A stretch of DNA of 64,000 nt from Streptomyces spororaveus (GCF_016755875.1 NZ_BNED01000005.1:4106001-4170000); one strand, 5' to 3'. Numbered from the stretch's first letter, positions 39,357 to 50,080 are shown. Translations and numbers: made by a program. Notes: generated by a model not told the origin, from the letters alone.

Positions 39357-40658
39357 TCAGCGTAGGCGGCGGCTGAAATCGATCTCGGACGGGGGCTCCC
39401 CCGGCCAGTTCAGCCGGGTCGGGGCGGGCGGGGTCTCGGCGAGGACGGTGCCGCGCGAGACGACGTACCGCGGGCGGACCTGGCGGCGGATCGCCTCCTC
39501 CGGCGACGGCGCAGGGAGCAGTACGAAGGAGGCGGGGGCGCCCGCGGTGACGCCGTACTCCGTCTCCGCGAGGCCGAGCACCCGCGCCGCGCGCTCCGTC
39601 ACCATCGAGAAGGCCAGCGGGATCTCGTCGGCGCCGGTGAGCTGGGCGGCGTAGAGCCCGACGAGGGCGGTCTGCAGCGGGTTGGCGGTGCCCAGCGCGT
39701 TCCAGGGGTCCATCACGTCGTCGTGGCCGAAGGCGACGTTGACCCCGGCGGCGAGCATCTCCTTGACCTGGGTGAGGCCGCGCCGCTTGGGATAGGCGTC
39801 GAAGCGGCCCTGGAGACCCAGGTTGGCGAAGGGGTTGGAGACGAGGTTGATGCCGGAGCGGGCGAGCAGGCGCTGGAGCTTGTAGCTGTACGCGCCGTTG
39901 TAGGAGCCCATGGCCGTCGTGTGCGAGGCCGTGGCGCGCCCCCGCAGCCCCGAGCGCAGGGCCAGGGTGGCCAGCACCTCCACGAAGCGGGACTGCTCGT
40001 CGTCGATCTCGTCGCAGTGCGCGTCCACCCGCAGGCCGTGTTCCTCGGCCAGGGCGAAGGCCGTGTGCAGCGAGGCGAGGCCGTCCTCGCGGGTGTCCTC
40101 GAAGTGCGGGATGGCTCCGACGACGTCCGCCCCGCGGGCGACGGCCTCGCGCAGCAGCCCCTCTCCGCCCGGGAAGGAGACGATGCCCTCCTGCGGGAAG
40201 GCCACGATCTGCAGGGTCATGAACTCCCGCACCCGGTCGCGCACCTCCAGCAGGGCTTCGAGTGCGGTGAGGTCCGGGTCGGTGACGTCGCAGTGGGTCC
40301 GCACGTGCAGCACCCCGTGGGCGGCCTGCCAGCGCAGTACCTCCGTGGCCCGCGCGATCACGTCCTCGCGGGTCAGGGTCCGCTTGCGCTCGCTCCAGCA
40401 GGCGATGCCCTCCCAGAGGGTGCCGGAGGCGTTGGGGCGCGGCTCGCCCACGGTCAGTGCCGTGTCGAGGTGGATGTGCGGCTCGACGAAGGGAGGCGTG
40501 AGCAGGTCCCCGTGGGCCTCGATGAGGATGCCGGTGACCGGTGGTTCCTTCTGGTCGTCGTACGGGACGACCCGTGCGATGCGGCCGTCCTCCGCGACCT
40601 CGACGTCGGACAGGCCGTGGGTGTGCAGCAGCCGGGCGCCCCGGACGATCATCCGCAT
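39357..40658 (-). CDS. Amidohydrolase of the cytosine deaminase (CodA) type
   Basis: The 433-residue enzyme has PHIHLDTALTVGEPRPNASG (metal His pair) near residue 60 and HVRTHCDVTDPDLTALEAL near 117. DAHCDEIDDEQSRF near 212, ASHTTAMGSYNGAYSYKLQR and AFGHDDVMDPW complete the CodA-like set. Family members deaminate cytosine, isoguanine or related rings. The exact substrate is open. The start is the ATG at 40658. It is co-directional with the HD gene. Confidence 0.88.
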   Translation of the reverse strand: MRMIVRGARLLHTHGLSDVEVAEDGRIARVVPYDDQKEPPVTGILIEAHGDLLTPPFVEPHIHLDTALTVGEPRPNASGTLWEGIACWSERKRTLTREDVIARATEVLRWQAAHGVLHVRTHCDVTDPDLTALEALLEVRDRVREFMTLQIVAFPQEGIVSFPGGEGLLREAVARGADVVGAIPHFEDTREDGLASLHTAFALAEEHGLRVDAHCDEIDDEQSRFVEVLATLALRSGLRGRATASHTTAMGSYNGAYSYKLQRLLARSGINLVSNPFANLGLQGRFDAYPKRRGLTQVKEMLAAGVNVAFGHDDVMDPWNALGTANPLQTALVGLYAAQLTGADEIPLAFSMVTERAARVLGLAETEYGVTAGAPASFVLLPAPSPEEAIRRQVRPRYVVSRGTVLAETPPAPTRLNWPGEPPSEIDFSRRLR

Positions 40659-40693
40659 GGCGCCAGCCTAGACAGAGCTCGGGCGGAGCGGGC

Positions 40694-40861
40694 CTAGCCG
40701 CGCTTGGCCTGGGCCTTCTGCTGCATGCCGCGCGTCTTCGCGGCGGTGTTGTGGAGGTCCCTGACCGCGGCTTTGGCACGGGCCTCGGCGGCCGTGTTCT
40801 TCGCCAGCGCGCGCTCGGAGTCCTGGTGGCTGTGGTGGCCGGTGCGGGCCTTCTTGGCCAT
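40694..40861 (-). CDS. Small basic protein
   Basis: The 55-residue product MAKKARTGHHSHQDSERALA continues with repeated Ala/Lys/Arg helices and ends QQKAQAKRG. GAGGAGG lies just before the ATG at 40861, a strong ribosome site that supports a real gene. Its composition suggests a small nucleic-acid-binding protein. It is divergent from the S9 peptidase. Confidence 0.65.
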   Translation of the reverse strand: MAKKARTGHHSHQDSERALAKNTAAEARAKAAVRDLHNTAAKTRGMQQKAQAKRG

Positions 40862-40958
40862 GATCGTTCCTCCTCGGACGGGACGGCCGACGCGTTCCAC
40901 TCTCCGCCCGTTCGCAGGGGTCGGCATCCCGGGGACCGCTGCGGCCACAATGGGGCGC

Positions 40959-42764
40959 ATGACCAGCGACAGTGAGACGACCCCCGACATGCCCGACTGG
41001 GAGAAGCGGTTCCGGGCACCGCGCGTCGGGCTCCCCGACTGGGCGGAGGACGCCCCCGACCGTTCGCTCTTCGTGTCCAACGCGACCGGAACCTACGAGA
41101 TCTACGCGTGGGACCGCGCCACCGGCGCGCAGCGGCAGGCCACGGACCGCCCCAACGGCACCACCGACGGGACCCTCTCCCCGGACGGCGAGTGGATCTG
41201 GTGGTTCTCCGACACCGACGGCGACGAGTTCGGCACCTGGGTGCGCCAGCCCTTCGCGGGCGGCCCCGACGAGCCGGCCACCCCGGGCCTGGAGCCCTCG
41301 TACCCCGCCGGGCTGGCCATCGGGCGGGACGGGACGTCCGTCGTGGGGCGCTCCACCGACGAGGACGGCTCGACCGTGCACGTGGTCCGGCCGGACGGCT
41401 CCGCGCCCACCGTGATCTACCGGCACCGGGAGTCGGCCGGCGTCGGCGACCTGTCCCGCGACGGGACGCTCGTGGCCGTCGAGCACACCGAGCACGGCGA
41501 CGCGATGCACTCCGCCCTGCGCGTCCTGACCCTGGACGGGACCACCGTCGCCGAGCTGGACGACTCCCGGGGCGGGTCCGAGGAGCTGGGTCTGGAGGTC
41601 CTCGGCTTCGCGCCGGTCGTGGGCGACACCCGGCTGCTCGTCGGCCATCAGCGGCGCGGCCGCTGGGAGCCGATGGTGTGGGACGTGGCCACCGGTGCCG
41701 AGCAGGAGCTCGCGATCGACCTGCCGGGCGACGTCAGCGCGGAGTGGTACCCGGACGGGTCCGCGCTGCTGGTCGCGCACAGCTTCGAGGCGCGCAGCGA
41801 GCTGTGGCGCTACGACCTGGCCGCGCGCGAGCTCGTACGCGTGGACACGCCCGCCGGGTCGGTGTCGGCGGCCACCGCGCGGCCCGACGGGACGGTGGAG
41901 TACCTGTGGTCCTCGGCCGCCGAGCCCTCGGCGGTACGGTCCACCGCGGGCGGGATCGTCCTGGACCCGCCCGGTTTCCGGGCGCCCGGCTCGCAGCCCG
42001 TCGAGGACGTGTGGGTCGAGGGCCCGGGCGGGCGGATCCACGCGCTCGCGCAGCGGCCGGCGGGTCACGGCGAGGGCCCTTTCCCGACGGTCTTCGAGAT
42101 CCACGGCGGGCCGACCTGGCACGACAGCGACTCCTTCACGTCGGCCCCGGCGGCCTGGCTGGACCACGGGTTCGCCGTGGTGCGGGTCAACTACCGCGGT
42201 TCGACGGGTTACGGGCGCGAGTGGACCGACGCGCTCAAGCACCGGGTCGGGCTGATCGAGCTGGAGGACATCGCGGCGGTCCGGGAGTGGGCGGTCTCCT
42301 CCGGCCTCGCGGACCCGGCGCGCATGGTGCTGTCGGGCGGTTCCTGGGGCGGGTACCTGACGCTGCTGGGCCTGGGCACGCAGCCCGACGCCTGGGCCGT
42401 GGGCCTGGCCGCGGTGCCGGTGGCGGACTACGTGACGGCGTACCACGACGAGATGGAGGCGCTGAAGGCGCTGGACCGCACCCTCTTCGGCGGTACGCCT
42501 GAGGAGGTCCCGGACCGCTTCGAGGCGTCCTCGCCGCTGACGTACGTGGACGCCGTGAAGGCGCCCGTCCACATCGCGGCGGGCGTGAACGACCCGCGCT
42601 GTCCGATCCGCCAGATCGACAACTACGTGGACCGGCTGACCGCGCGCGGGGCGGTGCACGAGGTGTACCGGTACGACGCCGGGCACGGTTCGCTGGTGGT
42701 GGAGGAGCGGATCAAGCAGGTCCGGATGGAGCTGGAGTTCGCGCTGAAGCACCTGCCGCACTGA
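40959..42764 (+). CDS. S9-family peptidase (prolyl oligopeptidase type)
   Basis: The 601-residue protein has an N-terminal beta-propeller (repeated strands such as LFVSNATGTYEIYAWDRATG and DGTLSPDGEWIWWFS). A C-terminal alpha/beta hydrolase domain follows from about residue 345. The triad is Ser in LSGGSWGGYLTLL near 463, Asp in AGVNDPRCPI near 545 and His in YDAGHGSL near 574. Such enzymes cleave short peptides or acylated residues inside the cell. No signal peptide is seen. An ATG at 40950 is an alternative start. Confidence 0.93.
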   Translation: MTSDSETTPDMPDWEKRFRAPRVGLPDWAEDAPDRSLFVSNATGTYEIYAWDRATGAQRQATDRPNGTTDGTLSPDGEWIWWFSDTDGDEFGTWVRQPFAGGPDEPATPGLEPSYPAGLAIGRDGTSVVGRSTDEDGSTVHVVRPDGSAPTVIYRHRESAGVGDLSRDGTLVAVEHTEHGDAMHSALRVLTLDGTTVAELDDSRGGSEELGLEVLGFAPVVGDTRLLVGHQRRGRWEPMVWDVATGAEQELAIDLPGDVSAEWYPDGSALLVAHSFEARSELWRYDLAARELVRVDTPAGSVSAATARPDGTVEYLWSSAAEPSAVRSTAGGIVLDPPGFRAPGSQPVEDVWVEGPGGRIHALAQRPAGHGEGPFPTVFEIHGGPTWHDSDSFTSAPAAWLDHGFAVVRVNYRGSTGYGREWTDALKHRVGLIELEDIAAVREWAVSSGLADPARMVLSGGSWGGYLTLLGLGTQPDAWAVGLAAVPVADYVTAYHDEMEALKALDRTLFGGTPEEVPDRFEASSPLTYVDAVKAPVHIAAGVNDPRCPIRQIDNYVDRLTARGAVHEVYRYDAGHGSLVVEERIKQVRMELEFALKHLPH

Positions 42765-42807
42765 CCCTGCGGGAGGGCGACCGGTGCACCCCCCGTACGG
42801 TGGTGGG

Positions 42808-43569
42808 GTGCACCGGTTTCTCCTGACCCCGCGCTGGTGGGGGATCAACGTCTTCGTCGCGCTCGCCGTTCCCTTCTGCCTGTTCATGGGGTCCTGGCAG
42901 CTCGGCCGGTTCGAGGACCGTGTCGACAGCCACCGGGAAGCGAATGCGGAGCGGCCCGCGGACCAGGTGGCCACCCCGCTGGAATCGCTGCTTCCGGTCG
43001 ACAAGACGACCTCCGGACGGCTGGCCTCCACGGCCGGGGAGTACGCCGACCAGCTGCTGGTGCCCGAGCGCCGGCTGGACGGCGAGTCCGGGTTCTACGT
43101 GCTGACCCTGCTGAAGACCGACTCCGGCAAGGCCGTCCCGGTGGTCAGGGGCTGGCTTCCGGGGGTGGCGGATCCCGCGAAGGCGCCGGCCCCGCCGACC
43201 GGCCGGGTCGAGGTCACCGGGGCCCTGCAGTCCTCGGAGAACTCCGGCACGAAGGGGGTCCACTCCCAGGGCGGGCTGCCGGCCGGGCAGCTCGGCGTGA
43301 TCGGGGCGGCCTCGCTGGTCAACATCGTCCCGTACGAGCTGTACGACGCCTGGCTGACCGTGCAGACCCCGTCGGAGGGGATGATTCCGGTGCCTGCCCA
43401 GGCGCCGACCAACACCGGGCTCGACCTGAAGGCCTTCCAGAACCTCGGCTACACCGGCGAGTGGTTCGTCTTCGTCGCCTTCGTGCTCTTCATGTGGTTC
43501 CGGCTCTACCGGCGCGAGGTGGAGACCATCCGCGACGCCGAGGCGGGCCTGCTCGAACCCGCCGCGTAG
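42808..43569 (+). CDS. SURF1-family cytochrome oxidase assembly protein
   Basis: The 253-residue product has two membrane helices. One is at the start (RFLLTPRWWGINVFVALAVP, then FCLFMGSWQLGRFEDR) and one at the end (WFVFVAFVLFMWFRLYRRE). The extracellular segment between holds VPVVRGWLPG and NIVPYELYDAWLTVQ, as in SURF1. It assists haem-copper oxidase assembly. GTG 42808 matches the family start; GTG 42784 has a better ribosome site (GGGAGGG, six bases) and would add eight residues. Confidence 0.88.
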   Translation: MHRFLLTPRWWGINVFVALAVPFCLFMGSWQLGRFEDRVDSHREANAERPADQVATPLESLLPVDKTTSGRLASTAGEYADQLLVPERRLDGESGFYVLTLLKTDSGKAVPVVRGWLPGVADPAKAPAPPTGRVEVTGALQSSENSGTKGVHSQGGLPAGQLGVIGAASLVNIVPYELYDAWLTVQTPSEGMIPVPAQAPTNTGLDLKAFQNLGYTGEWFVFVAFVLFMWFRLYRREVETIRDAEAGLLEPAA

Positions 43570-43656
43570 CGACTCGGGCCCACCGGGGTCACCGCGTCCG
43601 CCGGACCCGCCGGACCCACCGCGTCCGCCGGGCCCGCCCTGGACCGGAAGAACCGG

Positions 43657-44742
43657 TCAGGTCAGCGGGATCGCGCCCGTCCGGTACACCGTGCCGCCGC
43701 AGGCCTCGGGGATCGTCGTCCGAGTGGTCGTGGCCCCCGACTGCGGGGTGTGCGAGACGGCCACGCCGGCCGGGGCCGGGGAGGCGCCCGCCTGCGGTTC
43801 GACGGCCGCCGCGTCGCCCGTGCCGCCGGTGGTGCCCGCCGGTTCGGTCTGCGGGGACTTCCCGCCCGCGTCCGGGTTCGCCGGTGCGCAGGCCTCCCCC
43901 GACGGCACCCACGCGAAGCGGACCTCGTACGCCGTGTTCGGCGGGAGCACCAGCGCCGGAGCGGCCGCCGCCGGGTCGGGCAGCAGCCCGCTCGCCGGAT
44001 CCCCCGCCTTGTGGCCGACCACGGCGACCCCGGAGGCCGGGCCGGACCCGGTACCGGGCGCCGGTGCCGCCGTCAGGGTGTCCTGGCCGCTGACGGCGCA
44101 GCCCTGCGCCGAGACGTTGGTGACCCGGAAACTGCCGTACACCCTGCCGTCGGTCTCCGGGGCCCGGGCCGAGCCCACCACCCCGAGCTGGTCCGCCCCG
44201 CACCCGGGTACGCCCGGCGCCGCGACCGGCGGCAGCGGGCCCGGGCCCACCGCCGAGCCGCCGGAGCCGGCCGGTCCGCCGGAGGTCCCGGCGCCCGACG
44301 GGCCTGCCGCGAGTCCGGCCTCCGGAGTGCCCGCCGTGGCGTTCGGCCGCCCGGTGACCCCGCCCACGGCCGGGACTTCGCCGAAGGAGGGGGTCGGCCT
44401 CGGCAGGGACCCGAAGCCGTTCTGGTGGGGGTCGGAGGTCAGCGTGTCGTGCTTGTCGCCCGTGGCCGCGCCGTGCCCGGCCATGGCCGGATGGTCCTGT
44501 GCAGCGCCCTGGGCCCCGGACAGGTGCAGGGCGGCCGGGATCGCGGACCCGGCGAGCAGCACGGCCGCGGCGGCGCCGACGAAGGCGGCCCGGCGGTTGC
44601 GGGTCCGGCGCGCGGGGACGGCGTCCCGTAGCCGCTCCAGCGCGCCCGCGGAGGGCTGGAGGCCCTCGACGGCCCCGCGCAGGAGGACGCGCAGCTCTTC
44701 TTCCCCGCTCGCCCCGCCGGACGGTGTGTGGTCGTCCATCAT
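43657..44742 (-). CDS. Membrane-anchored partner of the sigma factor (anti-sigma-like)
   Basis: The 361-residue product has an N-terminal cytoplasmic helix-rich stretch (EEELRVLLRGAVEGLQPSAG), one membrane helix (AAFVGAAAAVLLAGSAIPAA) near residue 52, and a long Gly/Pro/Ala-rich outer part. That part ends in a beta-like domain with CGADQLGVVGSARAPETDGR. Its ATG overlaps the sigma gene stop (ATGA). The arrangement fits an anti-sigma factor or secreted accessory protein, although a classical zinc anti-sigma motif is missing. Confidence 0.75.
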   Translation of the reverse strand: MMDDHTPSGGASGEEELRVLLRGAVEGLQPSAGALERLRDAVPARRTRNRRAAFVGAAAAVLLAGSAIPAALHLSGAQGAAQDHPAMAGHGAATGDKHDTLTSDPHQNGFGSLPRPTPSFGEVPAVGGVTGRPNATAGTPEAGLAAGPSGAGTSGGPAGSGGSAVGPGPLPPVAAPGVPGCGADQLGVVGSARAPETDGRVYGSFRVTNVSAQGCAVSGQDTLTAAPAPGTGSGPASGVAVVGHKAGDPASGLLPDPAAAAPALVLPPNTAYEVRFAWVPSGEACAPANPDAGGKSPQTEPAGTTGGTGDAAAVEPQAGASPAPAGVAVSHTPQSGATTTRTTIPEACGGTVYRTGAIPLT

Positions 44743-45521
44743 GACTGCGCAGCCTCCATCGCCACCCGCAGCGCGGCAATGCCCCGCGATCCGTACGCCT
44801 TCACCGAGCCGAGCGATATGCCGAGCGTCTCGGCGACCTGGGACTCCGTCATGTCCGCGAAGTAGCGCAGCACGAGCACCTCGCGCTGGCGGCGCTGCAG
44901 CCCACGCATCGCCTTGATCAGATCGTCCCGCTCCAGCTGGTCGTACGCGCCTTCTTCGGCGCTCGCCATGTCAGGCATCGGCTTCGAGAGGAGCTTGAGG
45001 CCGAGGATGCGGCGGCGCAGGGCGGACCGCGACAGGTTCACGACGGTCTGGCGCAGATACGCCAGGGTCTTCTCCCGGTCACGGACCCGGTTCCGGGCGG
45101 AATGCACCCGGATGAAGGCCTCTTGGACCACGTCCTCGCAGGAGGCGGTGTCGTCGAGGAGCAGTGCGGCCAGGCCCAGGAGCGAGCGGTAGTGCGCCTG
45201 GTAGGTCGCGGTGAGGTGGTCGACGGTGGTGCCGGCCACCACTTCGGCCACCGCTTCGGTCGCCTCGACGGCTTCGACCGCCTCGGCCGTCCCTGCCGCC
45301 TCGCTCTTGCCGCTCCCGTCCGTGTCAGCGCTGTCGCGCTGCGCGGGCACGAGGCCGCCCCGGATCGGTACGGCGGTCCGTACGGGCGTCTCCGACGGCC
45401 CCGCCGGCGGGACGGGCACGATCACGGGAAAACCGCCGCCGGGCACACGGGAGCCCCGGCGCGACGGGATGATCCCGATCCCCGCCGGCCGGACGGCCGG
45501 TTCGAGCAGTGTCTCTGCCAC
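44739..45521 (-). CDS. SigE-family RNA polymerase sigma factor
   Basis: The 260-residue protein has a disordered N-terminal extension of about 100 residues. Region 2 (YRSLLGLAALLLDDTASCED, then VVQEAFIRVH) and region 4 (LQRRQREVLVLRYFADMTES, then QVAETLGISLGSVKAYGSRG) follow. It directs RNA polymerase to a small regulon. It is the first gene of a coupled pair with the membrane protein, which should control it. It is upstream of neither ask nor asd in the transcriptional sense but shares their strand. Confidence 0.9.
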   Translation of the reverse strand: MAETLLEPAVRPAGIGIIPSRRGSRVPGGGFPVIVPVPPAGPSETPVRTAVPIRGGLVPAQRDSADTDGSGKSEAAGTAEAVEAVEATEAVAEVVAGTTVDHLTATYQAHYRSLLGLAALLLDDTASCEDVVQEAFIRVHSARNRVRDREKTLAYLRQTVVNLSRSALRRRILGLKLLSKPMPDMASAEEGAYDQLERDDLIKAMRGLQRRQREVLVLRYFADMTESQVAETLGISLGSVKAYGSRGIAALRVAMEAAQS

Positions 45522-45692
45522 GCCGGTTGGACACGCGTCCCCCCATCAGGGTTGTACGCGTGAGGCATCCTCACCAGCAAAATCCCTATTGCCCTCATAC
45601 GTACCCGCTCTTCCCGATTGCCCCGTCTTTATCGAGACGGCAGTCGGGCCATCACCTTGATCAAGGGATCAGCACCGATCCTACAAAGCGAA

Positions 45693-46766
45693 TTACGCAA
45701 ATTCACCTGCGATCAGTTCCGCGATCTGTGTGGCATTCAGCGCCGCGCCCTTGCGCAGATTGTCGGCGCACACGAAGAACTCCAGGGCGTTACGGTCGTC
45801 GAGCGAGACCCGTACCCGGCCCACCCAGGCGGGATCCGTCCCGGCGGCGTCCACGGGGGTGGGGAACTCCCCGGCCGCGGGGTCGTCCACGAGCACCACG
45901 CCGGGCGCGGCCTCCAGGATCTCCCGGGCGTGCGAAGCCGTCACCTCGTGCTCGAACCGGGCCCGTACGGTCAGCGAATGCCCGATCAGCACGGGCACCT
46001 GTACACAGGTCACCGACACCGGGAGCTGCTCCAGCTGCAGGATCCGGCGGGTCTCCCCGCGGACCGCCAGCTCGTGCGAGGACCAGCCGTCCGCACGGAG
46101 CTCACCGGACCAGGGCACGACGTTGAGGGCGAGCGGGGCCGCGAAGGGACCGGTGTCCTCGCCCACGGCCCGGCGTACGTCCCCGGGCTGCTCGCCCAGC
46201 GAGGTGCCGGCGACCAGCGACTGCTGGCGGCGCAGCGTCTCGGAGCCGGCGCGGCCGACGGCGCTCGCGGCCTGGTACGAGGAGACGGCCAGGTCGCAGA
46301 GGGAGTACTCGGAGTGCAGCGCGCCCAGGGCCGCGATCATGGTGGCGGTCACGCAGTCCGGGCCGGCGACGATCCCGCGCGGCCGGATCCGTACCGCGTG
46401 CCCGTTGACCTCGGGCACCACCAGCGGAACCTCGGGGTCCTCCCGGAAGGCGGCGGACAGGTCGATGACGACCGAGCCGCGCGCGGTGACCACGGGAGCC
46501 CACCGGGCCGATACGTCGGCCGGGGTGAGGAAGAGGGCGATGTCACCCGGTCCGAGGCCGTCGAAGGCGTCCTCGGTGAGGGCGATCACCTCGGTCTCCT
46601 CCGCACGGACGGCCAGCATGCGGCCGGCCGAGCGCGCGGAGGCGATCAGGCGGATCTCACCCCAGACGTCCGCCCGCAGGGACAGCATCTGGAGCAGGAC
46701 CGAACCGACTGCTCCGGTCGCCCCGACCACGGCGAGTGCCGGGCCGGAGGACCGGGTGCGGGTCAT
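45693..46766 (-). CDS. asd: Aspartate-semialdehyde dehydrogenase
   Basis: The 357-residue enzyme reduces aspartyl phosphate for lysine, methionine, threonine and diaminopimelate synthesis. It has the NADP-binding [17 protein letters not shown] and the catalytic Cys in [16 protein letters not shown] near residue 137. [12 protein letters not shown] and a late segment [20 protein letters not shown] complete the family pattern. The residues around the Cys differ from the usual N-x-x-C-T/S, as in a divergent actinomycete subgroup. Its ATG overlaps the aspartokinase stop (ATGA), so the pair is one operon. Confidence 0.9.
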   Translation of the reverse strand: MTRTRSSGPALAVVGATGAVGSVLLQMLSLRADVWGEIRLIASARSAGRMLAVRAEETEVIALTEDAFDGLGPGDIALFLTPADVSARWAPVVTARGSVVIDLSAAFREDPEVPLVVPEVNGHAVRIRPRGIVAGPDCVTATMIAALGALHSEYSLCDLAVSSYQAASAVGRAGSETLRRQQSLVAGTSLGEQPGDVRRAVGEDTGPFAAPLALNVVPWSGELRADGWSSHELAVRGETRRILQLEQLPVSVTCVQVPVLIGHSLTVRARFEHEVTASHAREILEAAPGVVLVDDPAAGEFPTPVDAAGTDPAWVGRVRVSLDDRNALEFFVCADNLRKGAALNATQIAELIAGEFA

Positions 46767-48037
46767 CGTCCGGTGCCTCCGTAGACGACCGCTTCGGCGC
46801 TGTCGGAGTCGAGGCCGAAGGCCGTGTGCACGGCGCGGACGGCCTCGTTGACGTCGTCCTGGCGGGTGACGACCGAGATGCGGATCTCGGAGGTCGAGAT
46901 CAGCTCGATGTTCACGCCCGCGTCGGACAGCGCCTGGAAGAAGGAGGCGGTGACGCCCGGGTTCGTCTTCATGCCCGCACCGACCAGGGAGATCTTGCCG
47001 ATCTGGTCGTCGTAGCGCAGGGAGTCGAAGCCGATCGCGCCCTTCGCCTTCTCCAGGGCCTCGATGGCCTTGTGGCCCTCGGTCTTGGGGAGGGTGAAGG
47101 AGATGTCCGTGAGGCCCGTGGAGGCCGCGGAGACGTTCTGCACGATCATGTCGATGTTGATCTCGGCGTCCGCGATGGCACGGAAGATCGCTGCGGCCTC
47201 GCCCGGCTTGTCCGGGACACCGACGACCGTGATCTTGGCTTCGGAGACGTCGTGCGCGACTCCGGAGATGATGGCGTGCTCCACCTGCGCGTCCCCTTGC
47301 GGATTCTCGTTGCTGACCCAGGTGCCCGGCAGTCCGGAGAAGGACGAGCGGACGTGGATCGGGATGTTGTAGCGGCGCGCGTACTCGACGCAGCGGTGCA
47401 GCAGCACCTTGGAACCGGAGGCCGCGAGCTCCAGCATGTCCTCGGAGGAGATCCAGTCGATCTTCTTCGCCTTCTTCACGACGCGGGGGTCCGCGGTGAA
47501 GACGCCGTCGACGTCGGTGTAGATCTCGCAGACCTCGGCGTCCAGCGCCGCGGCGAGCGCGACGGCGGTGGTGTCCGAGCCGCCCCGGCCGAGGGTGGTG
47601 ATGTCCTTGGAGTCCGCGGACACACCCTGGAAACCGGCGACGATGGCGATGTTGCCCTCGTCCAGCGCGGTGCGGATCCGGCCCGGCGTGACATCGATGA
47701 TGCGCGCTTTGTTGTGGACCGAGTCGGTGATCACGCCTGCCTGGCTACCGGTGAACGACTGGGCCTCGTGGCCCAGGTTTTTGATCGCCATGGCCAGCAG
47801 GGCCATGGAGATCCGCTCTCCGGCGGTCAGCAGCATGTCGAACTCACGCCCGGCAGGCATCGGGGATACCTGCTCGGCGAGATCGATCAGCTCGTCCGTC
47901 GTGTCGCCCATCGCGGAAACCACGACGACCACCTGGTGGCCGTTCTTCTTGGCATCCACGATCCGCTTGGCGACACGCTTGATGCCCTCGGCATCGGCTA
48001 CGGAGGAGCCTCCGTACTTCTGCACGACAAGGCCCAC
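46763..48037 (-). CDS. ask: Aspartokinase
   Basis: The 424-residue enzyme phosphorylates aspartate at the head of the aspartate pathway. It has [20 protein letters not shown] at the start, [17 protein letters not shown], and [20 protein letters not shown] in the kinase domain. Two ACT domains follow ([20 protein letters not shown] and [20 protein letters not shown]), which sense lysine and threonine. GTG 48037 was chosen because GAGGAG stands five bases before it. The gene is upstream of and coupled to asd. Confidence 0.96.
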   Translation of the reverse strand: MGLVVQKYGGSSVADAEGIKRVAKRIVDAKKNGHQVVVVVSAMGDTTDELIDLAEQVSPMPAGREFDMLLTAGERISMALLAMAIKNLGHEAQSFTGSQAGVITDSVHNKARIIDVTPGRIRTALDEGNIAIVAGFQGVSADSKDITTLGRGGSDTTAVALAAALDAEVCEIYTDVDGVFTADPRVVKKAKKIDWISSEDMLELAASGSKVLLHRCVEYARRYNIPIHVRSSFSGLPGTWVSNENPQGDAQVEHAIISGVAHDVSEAKITVVGVPDKPGEAAAIFRAIADAEINIDMIVQNVSAASTGLTDISFTLPKTEGHKAIEALEKAKGAIGFDSLRYDDQIGKISLVGAGMKTNPGVTASFFQALSDAGVNIELISTSEIRISVVTRQDDVNEAVRAVHTAFGLDSDSAEAVVYGGTGR

Positions 48038-48188
48038 GTGCGCTCCTCGCTCAATCCGTCTCATTGCTGGTGCAGTCTAACGAGCGACCGGGATCCGACC
48101 GCCTCGTACCACATCATGAGACGAGAAGATCAGAGAATGAGTTCCCGGTCCGGCCGCCCGGTTCACCCGGGTGCGGCGCCGAGTCCGC

Positions 48189-48836
48189 TCAGGCGCGCCC
48201 GAGGCCGCCGAGTTCCTCGGCCATCACCTGTCCGGCCTGTTCCGCGAGGTCGTCCTCGGTCAGGTCCTCGTCCGTGTCCAGGCCGTCCAGCGCCGCCAGC
48301 GGCTGGTCCAGGCGTACGTGGGCGATCAGCGACTGGAGGGCGCGCAGGGTCGCCGAGGCCGTCGGACCCCAGTTGGTGAAGTACGAGAACTGCCACCACC
48401 ACAGCGCCTCGGTGATGCGGCCCGACTGGTGGTGGATGAGCCCGTGCCGCAGGTCGGCGACCACGTCGGCCAGGTCGTCGGAGATCCGGTGGGCCACCGG
48501 AGCCTTGCGCGGCTCGTACGGGTCGAAGACCTCGGAGTAGACGTCGACCGGCTCCAGCATGACCGCGAACCGCTCGCGCAGGTCGTCCACGTCCGGCTCC
48601 GGGCCGAGATCGGGCTCGTAGCGCTCGTCGGGCAGGACGTCCTGGTACGCGCCCAGCCGGCCGCCCGCCAGCAGCAGCTGGGACACCTCCAGGAGGAGGA
48701 AGGGCACCGCGCTGTCCGGGTCCTCGCCCTTGGCCACCTCGGTGACCGCAACGATGAACGACTCGATCTGGTCCGCGATCGAGGCGGCGAAGTCGTCCGG
48801 ATCCTGGCCGAGGGCGTGCAGCGTTGCGTCAGACAT
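48189..48836 (-). CDS. DUF5063-type protein
   Basis: The 215-residue acidic protein starts [20 protein letters not shown] and contains [20 protein letters not shown], then [20 protein letters not shown]. It matches the protein commonly found beside recR in Streptomyces and annotated DUF5063. No function is known. Its start lies inside the last codons of recR (8-base overlap), so the two are translationally linked. Confidence 0.85.
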   Translation of the reverse strand: MSDATLHALGQDPDDFAASIADQIESFIVAVTEVAKGEDPDSAVPFLLLEVSQLLLAGGRLGAYQDVLPDERYEPDLGPEPDVDDLRERFAVMLEPVDVYSEVFDPYEPRKAPVAHRISDDLADVVADLRHGLIHHQSGRITEALWWWQFSYFTNWGPTASATLRALQSLIAHVRLDQPLAALDGLDTDEDLTEDDLAEQAGQVMAEELGGLGRA

Positions 48837-49428
48837 CGAGAAGTCGCCTTCCTTCAAAGGCCCGCCCGAGCGTGACCTCGTCCGCATACTCCAGATCTCC
48901 CCCGACGGGGAGTCCGCTGGCCAGGCGGGTGACCTTCAGGCCCATGGGCTTGATCATGCGGGCGAGGTAGGTGGCGGTCGCCTCGCCCTCCAGGTTCGGG
49001 TCGGTGGCGAGGATCAGCTCGGTCACCTCGCCGTCCGCGAGGCGCGCCAGCAGCTCGCGGATCCGCAGGTCGTCCGGGCCGACGCCCTCGATCGGGCTGA
49101 TCGCGCCGCCGAGGACGTGGTACTTCCCCCGGAACTCGCGCGTCCGCTCGATCGCGACGACGTCCTTCGGCTCCTCGACGACACAGATGACCGTGGTGTC
49201 CCGGCGCGGATCGCGGCAGATGCCGCACCGCTCCTCCTGCGCCACGTTCCCGCACACCGCGCAGAACCGGACCTTGTCCTTGACCTCCAGCAGCGCGTGC
49301 GCGAGGCGGCGGACGTCGGTGGGCTCGGCCTGCAGGATGTGGAAGGCGATCCGCTGCGCGCTCTTGGGCCCGACGCCGGGCAGCCTGCCCAGTTCGTCGA
49401 TCAGGTCCTGAACCACGCCTTCGTACAA
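48829..49428 (-). CDS. recR: Recombination mediator RecR
   Basis: The 199-residue protein starts [20 protein letters not shown] with a helix-hairpin-helix. A zinc finger follows ([16 protein letters not shown]) near residue 57, then a Toprim domain ([20 protein letters not shown]). RecR forms a clamp on DNA and, with RecO, loads RecA at gaps. The TTG at 49428 is the start that fits family length, with GAAGG upstream. YbaB/EbfC precedes it, as in many bacteria. Confidence 0.96.
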   Translation of the reverse strand: MYEGVVQDLIDELGRLPGVGPKSAQRIAFHILQAEPTDVRRLAHALLEVKDKVRFCAVCGNVAQEERCGICRDPRRDTTVICVVEEPKDVVAIERTREFRGKYHVLGGAISPIEGVGPDDLRIRELLARLADGEVTELILATDPNLEGEATATYLARMIKPMGLKVTRLASGLPVGGDLEYADEVTLGRAFEGRRLLDV

Positions 49429-49465
49429 CGGACTGCCTTCTTTCGTGGGGTGGGGTGAGGAGGGG

Positions 49466-49810
49466 CTAGAACGGGAGGCCGGGGATACCGCTGCCGCCGC
49501 CCAGGCCCTGGGCCAGGGGGCCCAGCTTCTGCTGCTGGAGCGCCTGCGCATTCTCGTTGGCCGCCTGCACCGCGGCGACCACCAGGTCGGCGAGCGTCTC
49601 CGTGTCCTCGGGGTCCACGGCCTTCGGGTCGATCACCAGCGCGCGCAGCTCACCGGAACCGGTGACGGTCGCCCTGACCAGGCCGCCGCCGGCCTGACCC
49701 TCGACCTCGGTCCGTGCGAGTTCCTCCTGCGCGGCCGCGAGATCCTGCTGCATCTTCTGGGCCTGCTGGAGCAGCTGCTGCATGTTGGGCTGGCCACCAC
49801 CGGGAATCAC
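49466..49810 (-). CDS. YbaB/EbfC nucleoid-associated protein
   Basis: The 114-residue protein has a coiled N-terminus ([20 protein letters not shown]), a central [19 protein letters not shown], and [20 protein letters not shown], all typical of YbaB/EbfC. It binds DNA as a dimer and is usually encoded just upstream of recR, as here with a gap of 37 bases. Confidence 0.95.
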   Translation of the reverse strand: MIPGGGQPNMQQLLQQAQKMQQDLAAAQEELARTEVEGQAGGGLVRATVTGSGELRALVIDPKAVDPEDTETLADLVVAAVQAANENAQALQQQKLGPLAQGLGGGSGIPGLPF

Positions 49811-50080
49811 AGGGCACTCACTCCATACGTCGTTACGTCGAGACCTTCGGAACGCTGGTCAATCCGAGCCTACGTGCTCCCCGGGCGCCGCGCCCTACGC
49901 CGTGAGGACCAACTCTTTCGAGTGAGAGACGGGGCATGCGCGTACCTGCTGGAGACCTCCTTGCGGGCGGAAAACCCGGGAATCGTCGCCCATCGCCCGT
50001 CTTTCGAAGGTAGGAAGAGCATGCGCATCATTGCGCACACGCGCACCACCACACGTCAGCGCAGGCAGAGGGAGTGCCGG

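Noticed and set aside
40668..43031. A 787-codon minus-strand frame over the S9 peptidase and SURF1 genes
   Set aside because: It is an antisense shadow of two genes with intact catalytic motifs and membrane helices.
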